The position numbers and the translations under genes are program-made. A DNA stretch of 64,000 nt from positions 8,742,001 through 8,806,000 of the forward strand of contig NC_134825.1 in the NCBI RefSeq assembly GCF_004210375.1. Reading direction: 5' to 3'. This DNA is from Tachypleus tridentatus (lineage: Eukaryota > Arthropoda > Merostomata > Xiphosura > Limulidae). The first letter of the stretch is position 1. Each line of letters begins with the position of its first letter. A model generated the notes under the pieces. It searched no databases, was not told where the DNA came from, and saw nothing but the letters and a program-made list of their open reading frames with translations. Below, one piece after another: positions 15,804 through 28,500 of this stretch.

Positions 15804-16299
15804 AGAAGTGTTAATGATGTATGAAACAGTGACAGTACTGTATAGAAGTTAGTAATGATGTATGAAACAGTGACAGTAATGTATAGAAACGGTAATGATG
15901 TGTGAAACAGTGACAGTAATGTATAGAAGTGTTAATGATGTTTAAAACAGTGACAGTAATGTATAGAAGTGGTAATGATGTATAAAACAGTAATAGTTAT
16001 GTATAGGAGAGTGGTAATGATGTATAAAACAGTGATAGTTATGTATAGAAGTGGTAGTGATGTGTGAAACAGTGACAGTAATGTATAGAAGAGTGGTAAT
16101 GATGTGTGAAACAGTTACAATAATGTATAGAAGAGTGGTAATGATGTATGAAACAGTGACAGTAATGTATGGAAGAATGATAATGATGTATGAAACAGTG
16201 ACAGTAATGTATAGAAGTGGTAATAATGTATGAAACAGTGACAGTAATGTGTAGGAGAGTGGTAATGATGTATAAAACAGTGACAGTAATGTATAGAAG

Positions 16300-16615
16300 A
16301 GTGGTAATGATGTATGAAGCAGTAATAGTAATGTATAGAAGAGTGGTAATGATGTATGAAGCAGTAATAGTAATGTATAGAAGAGTGGTAATGATGTATG
16401 AAGCAGTAATAGTAATGTATAGAAGAGTGGCAATAATGTATGAAGCAGTAATAGTAATGTATAGAAGAGTGGTAATGATGTATGAAGCAGTAATAGTAAT
16501 GTATAGAAGAGTGGTAATGATGTATGAAGCAGTAATAGTAATGTATAGAAGAATTAGAGTGGTAATGATGTATGAAGCAGTAATAGTAATGTATAGAAGT
16601 GGTAATGATGTATGA
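16300..16615. repeat. Homogenised 42 bp subarray (GAAGCAGTAATAG type)
   Basis: About seven nearly identical 42 bp monomers carry GAAGCAGTAATAGTAATG and GAAGAGTGGTAATG, a combination that is uncommon elsewhere in the array. This local run looks like a recent single-monomer expansion. One copy has a 6 bp insertion (GAATTAGAGTGG near 16551). Confidence 0.8.
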
Positions 16616-18359
16616 AACTGATAGTAATGTATGGAAGTGGTAATGATGTATGAAACAGTGACAGTAATGTATAGAAGTGTTAATGATGTGTGAAACAGTG
16701 ACAGTAATATATGGAAGTGTTAATGATGTGTGAAACAGTGACAGTAATGTATGGAAGTGTTAATGATGTGTGAAACAGTGACAGTAATGTATGGAAGTGT
16801 TAATGATGTGTGAAACAGTGACAGTAATGTATGGAAGTAGTAATGATGGGTGAAACAGTGACAGTAATGTGTAAAAGTAGTAATGATGTATGAAACAGTG
16901 ACAGTAATGTTTAGAAGAGTGGTTATGATGTATGAAACAGTGACAGTAATGTATAGAAGAGTGGTTATGATGTATGAAACAGTGACAGTAATGTATAGAA
17001 GAGTGGTTATGATGTATGAAACAGTGACAGTTATGTAGAGAATAGTGGTAATGATGTATGAAACAGTGACAGTAATGTATATAAGAGTGGTAATGATGTA
17101 TGAAACAGTGACAGTAATGTATAGAAGAGTGGTAATGATGTATGAAACAGTGACAGTAATGTATAGAAGAGTGGTAGTGATGTGTGAAGCAGTGACAGTA
17201 ATGTGTAGAAGAGTGGTGGTGATGTATAAAACAATAATAGTAATGTATAGAAGTGTGGTAATGATGTAGGAAACAGTGACAATAATGTATAGAAGTGGTA
17301 CTGATGTATGAAACAGTGACAGTAAGGTATAGAACTGGTAATGATGTATGAAACAGTGACAGTAAAGTATAGAAGTGGTAATGATGTATGAAACTGACAG
17401 TAAGGTATAGAAGTGGTAATGATGTATGAAACAGTGACAGTAAAGTATAGAAGTGGTAATGATGTATGAAACTGACAGTAAGGTATAGAAGTGGTAATGA
17501 TGTATGAAACAGTGACAGTAAAGTATAGAATTGGTAATGATGTATGAAACTGACAGTAAGGTATAGAAGTGTTAATGATGTATGAAACTGACAGTAAGGT
17601 ATAGAAGTGGTTATGATGTATGAAACAGTGACAGTAATGTATTGAAGTGTTAATGATGTATAAAACAGTGACAGTAATGTATAGAAGAATGGTAATGATG
17701 TATGAAACAGTGACAGTAATGTATAGAAGAGTGGTAATGATGTATGAAACAGTGACAGTAATGTATAGAAGAGTGGTAATGATGTATGAAACAGTGACAG
17801 TAATGTATAGAAGAGTGGTAGTGATGTGTGAAGCAGTGACAGTAATGTATAGGAGAGTTGTTGTGATGTGTGAAACAGTAACAGTAATGTATAGGAGAGT
17901 TGTTGTGATGTGTGAAACAGTGACTGTAATGTATAGAAGTGGTAATGATGTGTGTAGCAGTGACAGTAATGTATAGAAGAGTGGTAATGATATAGGAAAC
18001 ACTGGCAATAATGTATAGAAGTGGTAATGATGTATGAAACAGTGACAGTAAAGTACAGAAGTGGTAATGATGTATGAAACTGACAGTAAGGTATAGAAGT
18101 GGTAATGATGTATGAAACAGTGACAGTAAGGTATAGAAGTGGTAATGATGTATGAAACAGTGACAGTAAGGTATAGAAGTGGTAATGATGTATGAAACAG
18201 TGACAGTAATGTATAGAAGTGGTAATGATGTATGAAACAATGACAGTAATGTATAGAAGTGTTAATGATGTATGAAACAGTGACAGTAATGTATAGAAGT
18301 GTTAATGATGTATGAAACAGTGACAGTAATGTATAGAAGTGGTAATGATGTATGAAACA

Positions 18360-18999
18360 GTGACAGTAATGTGTAGAAGAGTGGTAGTTTTGTGTGAAGC
18401 AGTGACAGTAATGTATAGGAGAGTTGTTGTGATGTGTGGAGCAGTGACAGTAATGTGTAGAAGAGTGGTGGTGATGTGTGATGCAGTAACAGTAGTTTTT
18501 GGAAAAGTGGTAGTGATGTGTGAAGCAGTGACAGTAGTGTTTAGAAAAGTAGTAGTGATGTGAAACAGTGACAGTAGTGTTTAGACAAGTGGTAGTGATG
18601 TAATGGAAACAGTGACAATGCGATGTAGAAGAGTGGTGGTGATGTGTGAAGGAGTAACAGTAGTGTTTAGAAAAGTGGTAGTGATGTGTGAAGCAGTGAC
18701 AGTAGTGTTTAGAAAAGTGGTAGTGATGTGTGAAGCAGTGACAGTAGTGTTTAGAAAAGTGGTAGTGATGTGTGAAGCAGTGACAGGAGTATTTAGAAAA
18801 GTGGTAGTGATGTGTGAAGCAGTGACAGTAATGTGTAGAAGAATGGTGGTGATGTGTGAAGCAGTAACAGTAGTGTTTAGAAAAGTGGTAGTGATGTGTG
18901 AAGCAGTGACAGTAGTGTTTAGAAAAGTGGTAGTGATGTGTGAAGCAGTGACAGTAGTGTTTAGACGAGTGGTAGTGATGTGTGAAGCAGTGACAGTGA
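18360..18999. repeat. Diverged right edge of the satellite (GTGTTTAGAAAAG type)
   Basis: Monomers here are 42 bp and carry GTGTGAAGCAGTGACAG and TAGTGTTTAGAAAAGTGG. They differ from the interior by G-for-A changes and by TTTAG in place of TATAG. The array stops cleanly near 18999 (GACAGTGATCTTTTACTG). Diverged monomers at a border are normal for arrays homogenised from within. Confidence 0.8.
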
Positions 19000-19416
19000 T
19001 CTTTTACTGAAATAGAAGGAATTGGCCACACAGAAATAGGCGAACTTGACTGCTATGAGAACATGATGATGTATTTATCAGCTTTTGTCTCTTACGTTGT
19101 TTACAACAAGTATTACTAGAGTAATAAGATTACACTTTGAATGTGTGACTTTATGGCTGTTGAAAATGCACATGTTAATAGGTTACCACATAATGTAGAA
19201 TGGCAAGCACTGGAGATAAAAGCATCTAATAAAGATAAATGTGGTAAGTGTGGCTAGATATTGGACTTCCACTTTTAATATTTCACTTTTCTTGAGTTTA
19301 TTCTATATTGTGTTTGAATATTGCTGCTGCAAAGTAACTGAACAAAGTAACATTTAAATTAAAATATGAAACTGACTTGTTGTTGAAAACTCTTCAATTG
19401 TTTGATTTATTTCCAG
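19000..19416 (+). other. UBA5 intron end between satellite and first visible exon
   Basis: Unique AT-rich sequence with no repeat or credible exon seen. It ends in a pyrimidine-rich tract and the AG at 19415-19416. Confidence 0.6.
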
Positions 19417-19503
19417 TTTCATAAATCCTGATGTGGAGTTTGAAACATACAATTACAATATCACAACTGTTGAAAACTTCCAACATTTTATGGACAGAGT
19501 GAA
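19417..19503 (+). CDS. UBA5: UBA5 exon (window exon 1)
   Basis: Reads [20 protein letters not shown] and continues QHFMDRV in the frame that starts after one carried-in base. Acceptor TTATTTCCAG, donor GTGAGT at 19504. The last two bases AA join the G of the next exon to make Lys. This is part of the adenylation-domain Rossmann fold after the nucleotide-binding segment. Confidence 0.93.
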
Positions 19504-22500
19504 GTGAGTGTGGGCAAAAGGTTTATTTTGGTAATTTTATGGATAAAAAAGTTAGTTTTGGACAATTATTTTATTGTAAGTTTAGCAACAGCAATATATA
19601 AATGACTAATTGAGATGTATTCTTGATTTGCACTGAAGTAAAGCCAATAAAAACAAATTTAAAATTCTCTCATTAAATGGAACTGCTGTTTATTATACTA
19701 TATCATGGCCTGGTTTTTTTTTATTCTTGGAAGTATTTAAAATCCAAATTATTCAGAAATTTAGGAAACCAGAAGGAAAAACAACGTTTTATTATTTGAT
19801 CAAATGTATTACAGTTTAGGGGTAATTATAGTTTCTATTAAAGAAGCTAATTTTTATCATTACGTTATGTTGTATGTTGTGAACTATTTATCTAACTTTT
19901 TCTTCCATTTATGGGTGACAGATTTATTTGATTTTCAGTTTAACATTACTTTAGTTTTTTGTTAACAAGCTAGAAAGTTATTCCCATGTTGTGAAAGAAA
20001 AGGTGTGTGAGTGTGTTGATGGAGAATTTTCTGGTTGGTTTTTACAATCTCGTTAGCTGAATTAGTAAAGCAGTGTACGAAGCACAGTAATGTTCTGTTG
20101 TTAAGTCTGATAAGAGCAGAATTTTGTTATCCATTTCAACTTTTAGATATTTGTAACATTTTAAAATATTTGATTGTGACCAAAGTTTCTAATGAAATGG
20201 GAAGGTATTTGTTACTAATGTTAATAAATGTTCCTTAAAAATGTTTTTGTAAAAATATATTAATGAACGGAGAGACAAATACAATAAAGTGCTACTGATA
20301 TACTAATTTTATATTTGATAGAAATGATATAAAAACTATAAATTGAGCACTTTTAAAACGTGGACCTTTCTTTTTCATGGGCAAACTCCCAGTTTATCTC
20401 TGAAAAAGAAATATCCACTTTTTGAAAGAACTTAGGTTATAGGGCATTTACTTCAGTTCTGTCATAGCTTCTTGAACTTGCATGTTTTTCTAACATCACC
20501 AGTTTTGATTTTTAAGGTATGGAAGTTTAAAAGGAAAACGGGTAGATCTTGTTCTCAGCTGTGTGGATAACTTTGAAGCAAGAATGGCTATAAATACTGT
20601 AAGTTATCTATAGAATCTCAAATGCTAAGCTTTACATAAATAGTTATCCAAAGCGTTTCTGTTTACAATAGTGCTAAGAGGTTTGATTATTCCTTCCTAA
20701 TGTACTGTACTCACTTCTGTGTTTTTATGTAATAAATAGTATGGCAGATTAAAGAAACATGAAAGTTTAGAAAATGCAGCCAATGAAATTTAAAGGTATT
20801 TGTATATGAAATATATAAAAATTCCACAACATAATAAAGTCAAAATCCAACTGAAAAGAATTTGAATCATTTTTCAAAATAAAAACCTTGTTTTGAATGT
20901 GTAAGATGTGTTTAATTGTTAAGAATGTATAATATATTTTTTCATGAAAATCCATAAGTAATGAGCTACAGTTTTAACTCCCTTTACCAAAAGTGTACTT
21001 TAAAGTGCATTTTTAATTTGTTTAAAATTAACAGGTGGAATTCTCTGTAATGATATTTACAGTTATAATTGACAAAGTTTTTTATTTCTACCTGTATGTT
21101 CAGTACTGGTTTAAACCATTGTCTGTGATGAATCGTGTTATTTGCGTGATGTAGTACCACATTCTTTCCACTTACAGAATTCTATTAAAAGCTGCATATT
21201 TAAGATAGACTTATTTCTTTAAGCTACTATTTTCAAAAGTGTATCAATAAAAGGTTAAAACTATTTCTAAAGAGGTTTAACAACAAGTTTCAAATGCTTG
21301 CAGTGGTGCTGCAGGTGTTTATCATATTTACTACCCATGTGTTTCTTTCAAAGTAAATTCTTGGCTTTCTGCCAATGCAATACCCTAAGAGTAGACTTAT
21401 GGTTATGTAAATGTAAAATAGTCCTTTCTAGGAAGGGTGATCACATAGTGAGATTATTAAATAGTATGGAACTAAAATATATAATATTTCATAAAGGCAG
21501 TTTTCAGTATTCTCCATGGAATTGGAAAAATTGACACATCAAGGATTTAGAATATACGCAGGCTGAGAAACTGTGTGTGAAGTCAACTTAGAGCATTCCT
21601 CTTGTGTACAATGTGAAGGTTATGAAAGAGAACCCTCTGACCCAAAACAAGATGATAAACAATGATTTGAAATTCAAGAAGACTTGTATGCTTCCAGTCA
21701 CATCTAAAAACTAGTTTTTGTTTTATGAAAAAGGTGTCTGAGGAAAGTGTATCAGTGACATTTGTTTTGAACACTGGTTGACTTCAGTGATTTTGATGTG
21801 CTGAAACATGACCTTGGAAGCCAATTACTACATACAGTGGAAGTTTTGTGGAAATTTGGTCAATATATGTAGTTTAAAAACAACTTTGCCTTCTTCATAG
21901 AAGCTTGTGAAAATGGAATTTGAAGTATTGAGATTGCAATAATGCATAATTATAGACATCAAATTAGCATGACTAATAATGGAAGAAGACTACAAGGGTA
22001 GAACAGAAACCAGAACAATTTTCTTAGAAAGCCTAAATATCTTTAGTAAGCATTATTTAAATTATTTCCAAGATTTTAAATTAACTTATTAATTAAAAGA
22101 AGAAAAAAAGCAAAATTAATATTTTTTTAGGTTTGTCTATAACTTGTAAGGAATTAAAAAAGAATATAAACACAATAATCTACAAATACATGTAGTATGT
22201 ACACTGTTGTGTATAAACATTACATGTAGTGTGTACACTGTTGTGTATAAACATTACATGTAGTGTGTACACTGTTGTGTATAAACATTACATGTAGTGT
22301 GTACACTGTTGTGTATAAACATTACATGTAGTACGTACACTGTTGTGTATAAGCATTACATGTAGTACGTACACTGTTGTGTATAAGCATTACATGTAGT
22401 ACGTACACTGTTGTGTATAAGCATTACATGTAGTATGTACACTGTTGTGTATAAGCATTACGTAGCAACGCACACTGTTGTGTATAAGCATCACACGTAG

Positions 22501-25500
22501 CAACGCATTAACTGTTGTGGCATATATCATTACATGTAGTGCGTACACACTGTTGTGTATAAATCATTACGTAGTGCGCACACACTGTTGCATAATACAT
22601 TACATGTAGTGCGTACAACTGTTGTTGTATATAAAGCATTACATGTGGTATGCACAACTGTTGTGTGTATAAACATTACATGTGGTATGTAGTAATACAT
22701 CATACACTGGTATTGTGTATAAACATTACATGTAGTGTGTATTACACTGTTGCGTATATAAGCATTACATGTAGTGCGTACACTGTTGTGTATAAATAAA
22801 CATTACATGTAGTGCGCACACTGTTGTGTATGCGTAAGCATCACATGTAGTAACGCGTGTACACTGTTGTGTATAAACATTACATGTAGTGCGTACACTG
22901 TTGTGTATAAGCATTACATGTAGTGTGTACACTGTTGTGTATAAGCATTACATGTAGTGTGTACACTGTTGTGTATAAGCATTACATGTGGTACGTTCAC
23001 TGTTGTTGTGTATAAGCATTACATGTGGTACGTACACTGTTGTGTATAAGCATTACATGTGGTACGTACACTGTTGTGTATAAACATTACATGAGCAGAG
23101 GTTTGAGAATTGTCATCAAAGTTAATTCATTGTATTAGTCACTCAGAACATAAGAAGACACATCTAGTAATATTAATATTTTTAAACTTCTAATCAGGAT
23201 TTTGTCTTATGTTTCAACAAGGCATGTAATGAATTGAACCAGGTGTGGATTGAGTCGGGTGTTAGTGAAAATGCCGTGTCAGGTCACATACAGGTGGTCA
23301 TTCCAGGAGAGACTGCCTGCTTCGCAGTAAGTGTTGTTTATATAGTTTTTAATGTAGTATTTACTTCTATACTTTGTAATAGTTTCTAATGTATTCACTG
23401 TTATGTTTTATTCTTCTTTAAATATTTAGCTGTTTATAATAATTTGTAATGTTGTATTGACTGATGTATTCTGCTCTCCTTTAAATGTTTAGATGTTACT
23501 CATTGTTTACCATATTGTATGTACTGTTATATTTTGTTCTTATTTATTAAAGTAAGAACATGTGCAAAATATGAGAGTACAAATACAGATGCACTTTATA
23601 TATATTCTAGCAAATCTTAAAGAGCATTCTGTGTAATGAATATATCAGATTAGAGAAATACTTTTTAAGTAACTACAGTACTCCTCTACACTTCATTCTT
23701 AATTTATAAAAAAAATTTTAATTTATTACTCCTGTAATTAATTTTGTTTAACTAAACCAGGCCCAGCATTGTTAGGTGGATTAAGGCATTCGACTCGTAT
23801 TTCTGAGGGTCATGGGTTCAAATCCCCATCACACCAAATGTGCTTGCCCTTTCAGCCATAGGGTGTTATAAGGTGATGGTCAATCCCACTATTTGTTGGT
23901 AAAAGAGTTGCCCAAGAGTTGGCTGTGGGTGGTGATGATGAGCAGCCTTCCCTCTAGTCTTACACTACTAAATTAGGGACAGCTAGCGTAGATAGCTCTC
24001 AAGTAACTTTGCACAAAATTTAAAAAAAAAAAACAACAAAAAATAACAACCTCTGCTTTTGCTTTCTGTTAGAAAAATGTTATCAAATTTTTGAGGAATT
24101 ATAATCATTACTTGCTTTGGAATGTAGGTAAAATTTTAATGTATTCTTTATAACTTAAGAAAGTGTTGTCTAAACTTTTAATTTTCTATTCATTTTAGAA
24201 ACGGTTACTATCAAAATTATAAAAATATATAAATAACATTAAGTGAATATTTTTGTTACTCAGCAAAATATTTATTATATTGCTACTATTTACTTCTGTG
24301 TTTACTTTATTTCATACTAAATTCTGTTTTAAGGAACAACAGTATTGGGGAAAAATCCTTGTTTTTGTGTAAGGTTACAGATAAGAAATTATGCTCAATA
24401 AATGCTCTAATCTCTTAAAACCACTACAATGAACCTTACTTACCTACCAGTCAAGATATTCACTAAAATAACATTGTAATCTAAGAGATAATTTGGATTT
24501 AACATAAGTTAACAACACCTTCTGTTGGTGTGATATCTTATTTAAAGATCTGGGCATCAAGAATAATATAAAACATAAGTTCATTCCTGTTTCCCGAAAG
24601 AAAAATCATTATCAGAGACAGAACTCAAAGCTTTTTAAAATCGTACATTTCTAGATTTTCTTTTTCTCAACGTTAATTCAGTTGTAGAAATGATACTCAA
24701 ATATCATTCAATATTTATTATTTTGATAACTCCCCTGCTCACTCCTCATTGTTTTATAGCCTCATTCATGAGCTAGTTGAAAATTTTGTTTGTTATTAAA
24801 TGACTGCTACAAACAGATTAAAAAAAACCTCTCTTCATTCCAGAAGTTTTTGTTGCAACATAACACTGGGACACTACTTCTAGTGGAAGTTTCATGAACT
24901 TTCACTTGCAATAAATATACAGTTACTTAATGAGTGACTGTTTTGACACAGAATCAGATTTCAGGAGTCCATGTTACATTTTCACAATAATAGATGCTGC
25001 ATCTCACAGCAACAAAGGCCTGGCTTAACCAGGTGGTTAAGATGCTTGACTGGTAATCTGTGGTCTCAGGTTCGAATCCCTGTGCTACCTAACATGTTTG
25101 CTCTTTCAGTCAGGAGAATGTTATAAAGTGACATTCAATTCCACTATTCATTAGTAAAAGAGTAGTCCAAGGGTTGATGGTGGGTGTTGATGATTAGCTG
25201 CCTTTCCTCTTGTCTTTCACTGCTAAATTAAGGATTGCTAGTGCAGGTAGACCTCGTGTAACTTTGTGCAAAATTCATAACAAACAAATGCAGCAACAAT
25301 ATTCAGAATAATTAAGAAAGTACCTCCTAATTATCAACACTTTATATTAGATCTTCCTTTACAAAAAGAATCCAATATTTTTATCAACTATTTGTTTATT
25401 TGTTCTTAATGCTGATTGCTTTTATTGACGGAACTTATTAAAGTCTAAACATTTGGTTCAGCTTAACCTGTAACGCTTATAATGGCTCCTTGCATCTACG

Positions 25501-28500
25501 AAGAAAACTGTTAACATGTACATACAGCTTTGACAGTGACTGTATTTTATGTTGGTGTGAGTGGAGAAAGAGAGAGAGAAGGTATAGTAGAAGTTTAAAC
25601 TTTTGTAGTATTTGTCTGCATGAGTACCATTTGGGTTTGACTGAACCCAAAGTGTGGCTCCCCCACTGGTACAGCAGCATGTCTGTAGACTTACACTGCT
25701 TAAAACCAGGTTTTTATCCCCATGGTGGGCAGAGCACAGATAGCTCATTGTGTTGGTTTGTGCTTAACTTTAAATAAACAAACCTAAAATGTATTAGGGA
25801 CAAAAACATATGGGAGAGATGAAATTTTATTACATAGTAGGTTTCTCACCACTTCTAGTGTGGCCATGACTTTATAAACAGTTCTCACCACTTTATTTTA
25901 CATATTCATGATTTCTTAAACTAATTCACACAAATTCAGTTGAAATTTCTAAAATAATCCACTTACCTCTAGGCACGAAGTGGCTATATTTGTTGCTTGC
26001 TTGCTGTTGAGACTTTGCACACACCACTAGACTTGAACTATCTCCCACCTAAAGCATGTGTTTTGATATGAACTGTGTTGATAAATTGATTTAATTATCA
26101 TTTTGCAAAAGTCCTACATTAGTATGGGGAGATGACACATCATAGATACTTAAGTCTGGTGGAGGGGAGATAAAACTACAGTATAGAACATGAAGAGACA
26201 TGAGGAAAAGGGAAGACTCGGGCATAGTACAAACCCAACATAATTTGACAAAGAGAAAGTGAGGAATGAAGTTGAAACATTTCGTGATGACGAGAAAACC
26301 CACTTGTAAAGGAAATTATACATGCAAAATCAGCTGGTATGGACAGAGAAAGCATCATGTAAAGGAGTGAATTATGTTTCGACCTTCTTCAGTCATCATC
26401 AGGTTCACAAAGAGAGAAAGCTATTGGTCTATAACCCTTTCTTTCTTTGTGAACCTGACGATGATCAAAGAAGTCGAAACATTGTTCGCTACCCTACATA
26501 GAGCTTTCTCTACCCATACCAGCCGTTTTTACATATATAATTTTCTCTACAAGTGGGTTTTCTGTTATCACTAATTATTTTGTATTAGACCATCAAAACA
26601 TTGTTATCTGCTTTATTAGTAAAAAAGGTTAATACCTATACCAGTCATCCTGAGATACATAGGTGGTTTAAGGCCAGTGATATGGATGATATTTCAATAG
26701 CAAGCACACAAGAAACAACTACTTTGTGAAGAGAGGTATGTATCAGTAATGTACTTTCAGATGTGGAAAATATTGGCTTTCAATGTGCTTTTCAACTTTT
26801 TGTTTGCTTTTTCTGACCACTATATATGACACTGAGTATTTTCAAACAGAAAATAATGATAAGTGGCTACAAACGGAATAATTTAGTTTTAAAAATGTTT
26901 TTGTTTCACCTGAATTATTTTTAATTTTAGTGTGCCCCACCTTTAGTTGTAGCTTCTAACATTGATGAGAAGACACTAAAGAAGGAAGGGGTTTGTGCAG
27001 CAAGCCTCCCCACAACAATGGGTATTGTGGCAGGATTCCTTGTTCAAAATACTCTGAAGTAAGTTGTTTTTGACAACTAAAATACAACATGTGTACAGGA
27101 CTGTGTAAAAGTGTTAAGACAAAGTCAAAAATTAGATTTCAGGCTACTTTCAAGGAACAGTGAAAACTAAATCACAGATGGAACATCAACATTTTATTAA
27201 TCTTCATATTCAGTACAACAGAAACTGTGGAACTATTTAAGTTCAACAGTTAATATTTTCTCTGCCCCCTTTTGTTTTAATAAATGCAGACAATATTTCA
27301 GGCATTGTTGCAATATATTTAATCAAATGTTCTTTGTGATTTTACTCCATGTATCTCTAATACACTCCCATAAAGTATCTTTGGAAGCAACTTTTGATTT
27401 GTTAAGTTTTTGTTCTATTAGATCACAGATTTAACTGGTGTTGTAGAAGATCTAGTTGGCCAAACAGGAAATTAGGACATCAAAAAGGATGTATGAGAAA
27501 AATGTGGCTAAAAACTAACAATAAGAATTTCTTTAAAGTGAAATAAGAGTAAATAAAATCTTTGGATGTGGATAATAAAGGGATGATAAAGGAAGACTTG
27601 TATCTGGTGGTTATGTAATGGCTAGGTTATTAAATTCTGTTTTTACTAATGAAGACTTAAGCAGTATTCCTCATCTCAAACAATTGATAGATAAAGTTGA
27701 AAAAACAACTGCAAAATTTATGAGTTTGTTAAAATAAAATAGAGAAGTTTATAGAATGATAAGGCTTCTGGGCCAGATAATATTTCCCTGAGGGTTTTAC
27801 AGGAGGTCGAGGATTGGGCATTTCAGCTACATGCCATAATTGTTTTGAAATTCCTTAAGTAGTGGATAAGTACCAACAGACTTGAAATTGACTAATGTCA
27901 CTCCTGTCTTCAATGGAGATAATTGAAGTTGTCCAAGTGATTATAGGCCTATTATTCTTATATCAATTGTGGGAAATGTTTTGAAAAGTCTGATAGAAAT
28001 ACTTTGCAAAGTCATTTAATAAAGTTTAGAATTTTATTGGATAGTCAGCATGGTTTCACTAAAGGAAAATTTTGCCTTAGAATTCTCTTGACATGTTTTG
28101 AAAATGTTACTTCTTACATAGATGAGGGGCATGGCATAGATTTGGTGTATCTGGATTTTCAGAAAGCATCTGACAAAGTACCACATTAAAGGTTTCTAAA
28201 GAAACCTAGCTCTCAGTGTGGAGGATAAGTTAACTAATTTGTGTAGAAGAATGGTTTGAAGGAAGAAAGTGTGGGGTTGTTATAAATGGAGCTCAGTCAA
28301 ACTGGATTAATGTTGCAAGTGGTGTGCCTCAGGACTCAATTTTAGGACCATTGCTGTGTTTGATTTACGTCAATGACAGACTAATGAATAGTCAATAAAT
28401 TACTCAAATTTTCTGGTGATATCAAGGTACTAGGTGGTGCTGATTGTGAAGAGGATACTGCTGATTTACAAAAGGAATTGTTTCATTTAGTGAGCTGGGC

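Larger units (their letters stand above)
1..18999. repeat. 19 kb minisatellite, 40/42 bp monomers
   Basis: The whole first 19 kb is a head-to-tail array. The common monomer is 40 bp and contains the cores GATGTATRAAACAGTGACAG and TAATGTATAGAAGTG. A 42 bp form carries an extra two bases (GAAGAATGG or GAGAGTGG). Short monomers, in which AATGTAT runs directly into GATGTATAAAACAGTGACTG, recur as punctuation. The + strand has about two C per monomer against about nine or ten G, which is extreme strand asymmetry. The array runs off the left edge of the window and ends about 420 bp before a UBA5 exon, so it probably lies within a UBA5 intron. Frames of 60 to 666 codons on both strands are products of the repeat: 42 bp keeps the frame open and 40 bp shifts it. 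No spacer or cas-like feature is present. The repeat call is certain. Any function is unknown. Confidence 0.97.

Noticed and set aside
1922-18240. Many shorter open frames on both strands in the array
   Set aside because: All are translations of the same monomer; frame openness follows from unit length.
1-18999. CRISPR-like regular repeat
   Set aside because: Units are contiguous with no unique spacers, the host is eukaryotic, and no cas-type gene is nearby.
1-18999. TATAAAA words recurring in the satellite as promoters
   Set aside because: They are part of the monomer (GATGTATAAAACAG); nothing else indicates transcription starts.
17031-19031. 666-codon - strand open frame rich in His, Tyr, Cys and Thr
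   Set aside because: It is entirely within the minisatellite and repeats with the 42/120 bp periodicity; the first residues only reach past the array edge. No domain is present.
19000-19416. A UBA5 exon encoding the GIG...D segment near 19015
   Set aside because: The IEGIGHTEIGELDCYENM reading resembles the UBA5 region only superficially, lacks conserved residues and has no suitable splice borders.
25458-25777. Overlapping 95- and 96-codon frames on opposite strands
   Set aside because: They cover a SINE fragment and AT-rich intron, with no protein similarity recognised.
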